NCBI GenBank assembly: GCA_019239815.1
Contig: JAFAZL010000755.1
Span: forward strand, 1 to 6,720
Length of the DNA stretch: 6,720 nt
Source of the DNA: Acidobacteriota bacterium
GTDB lineage: Bacteria > Acidobacteriota > Terriglobia > Acidoferrales > UBA7541
Reading direction: 5' to 3'
A model generated the notes under the pieces. The model had not been told where the DNA came from and did no database searches. It was given only the letters and a program-made list of their open reading frames with translations. Of this stretch, positions 5,726 through 6,720 are shown one piece after another (within the stretch, counting starts at the first letter, position 1; every line of letters starts with the position of its first letter). The translations under genes were made by a program, and so were the position numbers.

Positions 5726-6118
5726 ATTTCCTCAAAAGCGATACTTGTCGTCGACGACTTGGATGACTTACGTCACATGCTGCGCGACCATCTGGCTTAT
5801 TTAGGCTTCGTTGTGTTGGAAGCCTCGAATGGTCCCCAAGCGATCTATGCGGCGCTGAAATCTCGTTATTTGATTCATCTGTTGCTCACTGACATCGAGA
5901 TGCCGGGAATGAATGGATTCGAGCTCGCAAGCCAAATCAAAATGCTGAAGCCTCGGATCAAGACTATCTTCATGTCATCAGGCTTGACGGAGTGTCAATG
6001 GAAAGAACAAGCCGCTGTTCGAGATGGGACGTATTTCCTGCAAAAGCCATTTTCGCTGAAAGAGCTGGAAGCGTTGATTGCAAAGGTGCTTACTGAACCG
6101 CTATTCCAGACACGCTGA
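5726..6118 (+). CDS. Single-domain CheY-like response regulator (receiver only), probable ATT start
   Basis: A receiver domain of two-component signalling, phosphorylated on aspartate by a histidine kinase. From ATT at 5726 it has 130 residues beginning MSSKAILVVDDLDDL. All the active-site positions are present: acidic pair D10-D11, phosphoacceptor D56 in LLLTDIEMPGMNGFE, S84 in TIFMSSG as the switch serine/threonine, and K107 in QKPFS. The protein ends soon after the last helix (ELEALIAKVLTEP), so there is no DNA-binding or enzymatic output domain. The first in-frame ATG/GTG/TTG is the TTG at 5759, which would remove beta strand 1 and both acidic residues; the frame is closed by TAA at 5693. 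ATT at 5726 follows the strong ribosome site. A sequencing error that changed an ATG is the main alternative. No kinase is nearby, so its partner is unknown. Confidence 0.87.
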   Translation: MSSKAILVVDDLDDLRHMLRDHLAYLGFVVLEASNGPQAIYAALKSRYLIHLLLTDIEMPGMNGFELASQIKMLKPRIKTIFMSSGLTECQWKEQAAVRDGTYFLQKPFSLKELEALIAKVLTEPLFQTR

Positions 6119-6720
6119 CCGACGATCGCTGATTATGACGGAGCGGCCAGGCAACCAATCGGAACTCGCTCGATGCATCGACACTTGTACCGTCGGTATT
6201 CAAGGGAGCCAGTCGATTCACAATTGTTTGGTCCAAATCAAAATTAGGGAGTGGTTGAGTAATGGGGTTGAATAGCCCGAGGTACTCTCAAAGGTTCATT
6301 CCACAACCATGTTCAATATTTTGGAAGATGCGTCTGACGCCCGCATTTTGCAGGCACCTGAGCGGTTGTGAAAAATGCTCGGCGGCTATTCGCTTTTGGC
6401 AACGAGAGGTTGAGACGGCCCTCTGGCTTTGGCGGCACAAAAATTGAATATGGTTATTCCGCGGCAGACGATCCTCGGAGAAAATTTCGTCGAGGCGTCC
6501 TTCGAATGGAAATGCACAGGTTTCGATAAGCTCGGCAAAGGTCATATCCGATAGCCTCCATGCTGCCGCTACCAGCGCGATTCCGGTCTTTGACGCCGAC
6601 CGTGCTACTGGAAACATCAAGCCTCGAAGAAACGAATGATGTTCTTTCAAGAGGTCTATTTCCTCATCGAGCTCAACTTGCACATCCCAGAGAACCCTTT
6701 TATTGCAGGGTCAGTAGCAA
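6119..6720. other. About 600 bases without a supportable gene
   Basis: Only short frames occur here. A plus frame at 6262-6447 ends with CRHLSGCEKCSAAIRFW, which contains an HxxxCxxC pattern like anti-sigma zinc motifs, but it has no usable ribosome site and no other family signal. A second short plus frame at 6308-6370 encodes 20 residues (MFNILEDAS...). A minus frame at 6288-6683 starts at GTG and shows no recognised domain. I see no tRNA, no convincing terminator after the receiver gene, and no repeat of note. The stretch may be intergenic, or hold a decayed gene. Confidence 0.5.

Noticed and set aside
6288..6683. Minus-strand frame of 131 codons in the last 600 bases
   Set aside because: GTG start with weak ribosome site, no recognised domain, mixed codon use; not supportable as a gene without a homology search.

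Overview
The window reads as a piece of chromosome from a soil- or sediment-type bacterium. An Acidobacteriota genome, or an assembly of one, is my best guess. This rests on a moderate-to-high GC content, frequent TTG starts, a small secreted TonB_C protein and an orphan receiver protein. It is an inference; there is no rRNA or other marker gene here to settle it.

Left part (1-2539), plus strand then minus strand: the C-terminal end of a SelA-like PLP-dependent enzyme runs in from the left edge. A membrane fatty acid desaturase follows on the plus strand (TTG start at 543). It meets head-on, tail to tail, a minus-strand sterol desaturase/fatty acid hydroxylase family membrane enzyme. The two stop codons overlap on the palindrome CTAG. 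Both are predicted non-haem di-iron membrane oxygenases, so this part looks like a lipid-modification locus. The hydroxylase-family gene has a candidate promoter with a perfect TATAAT.

Middle (2540-4780), all on the minus strand: a DUF899 thioredoxin-fold protein with a CPMC motif, and a luciferase-like (LLM class) flavin-dependent oxidoreductase. They are separated by about 200-250 bases, so probably independent transcription units rather than a tight operon.

Right part (5029-6118), two divergent genes: a small exported TonB C-terminal-domain protein (minus) and a single-domain CheY-like response regulator (plus). The intergenic region holds a perfect 22-bp palindrome, TTCTGTGA-N6-TCACAGAA, with the core of a CRP-family binding site. 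The regulator's reading frame has no ATG, GTG or TTG early enough to include its first beta strand and acidic pair. An ATT codon at 5726 lies 8 bases after a strong Shine-Dalgarno sequence and is the best start.

The last ~600 bases (6119-6720) hold no gene I can support, only short unconvincing frames. I see no mobile element, CRISPR array, tRNA or rRNA. I found no clear new multi-gene system; the most interesting points are the probable AUU start and the CRP-like operator between the TonB and receiver genes.
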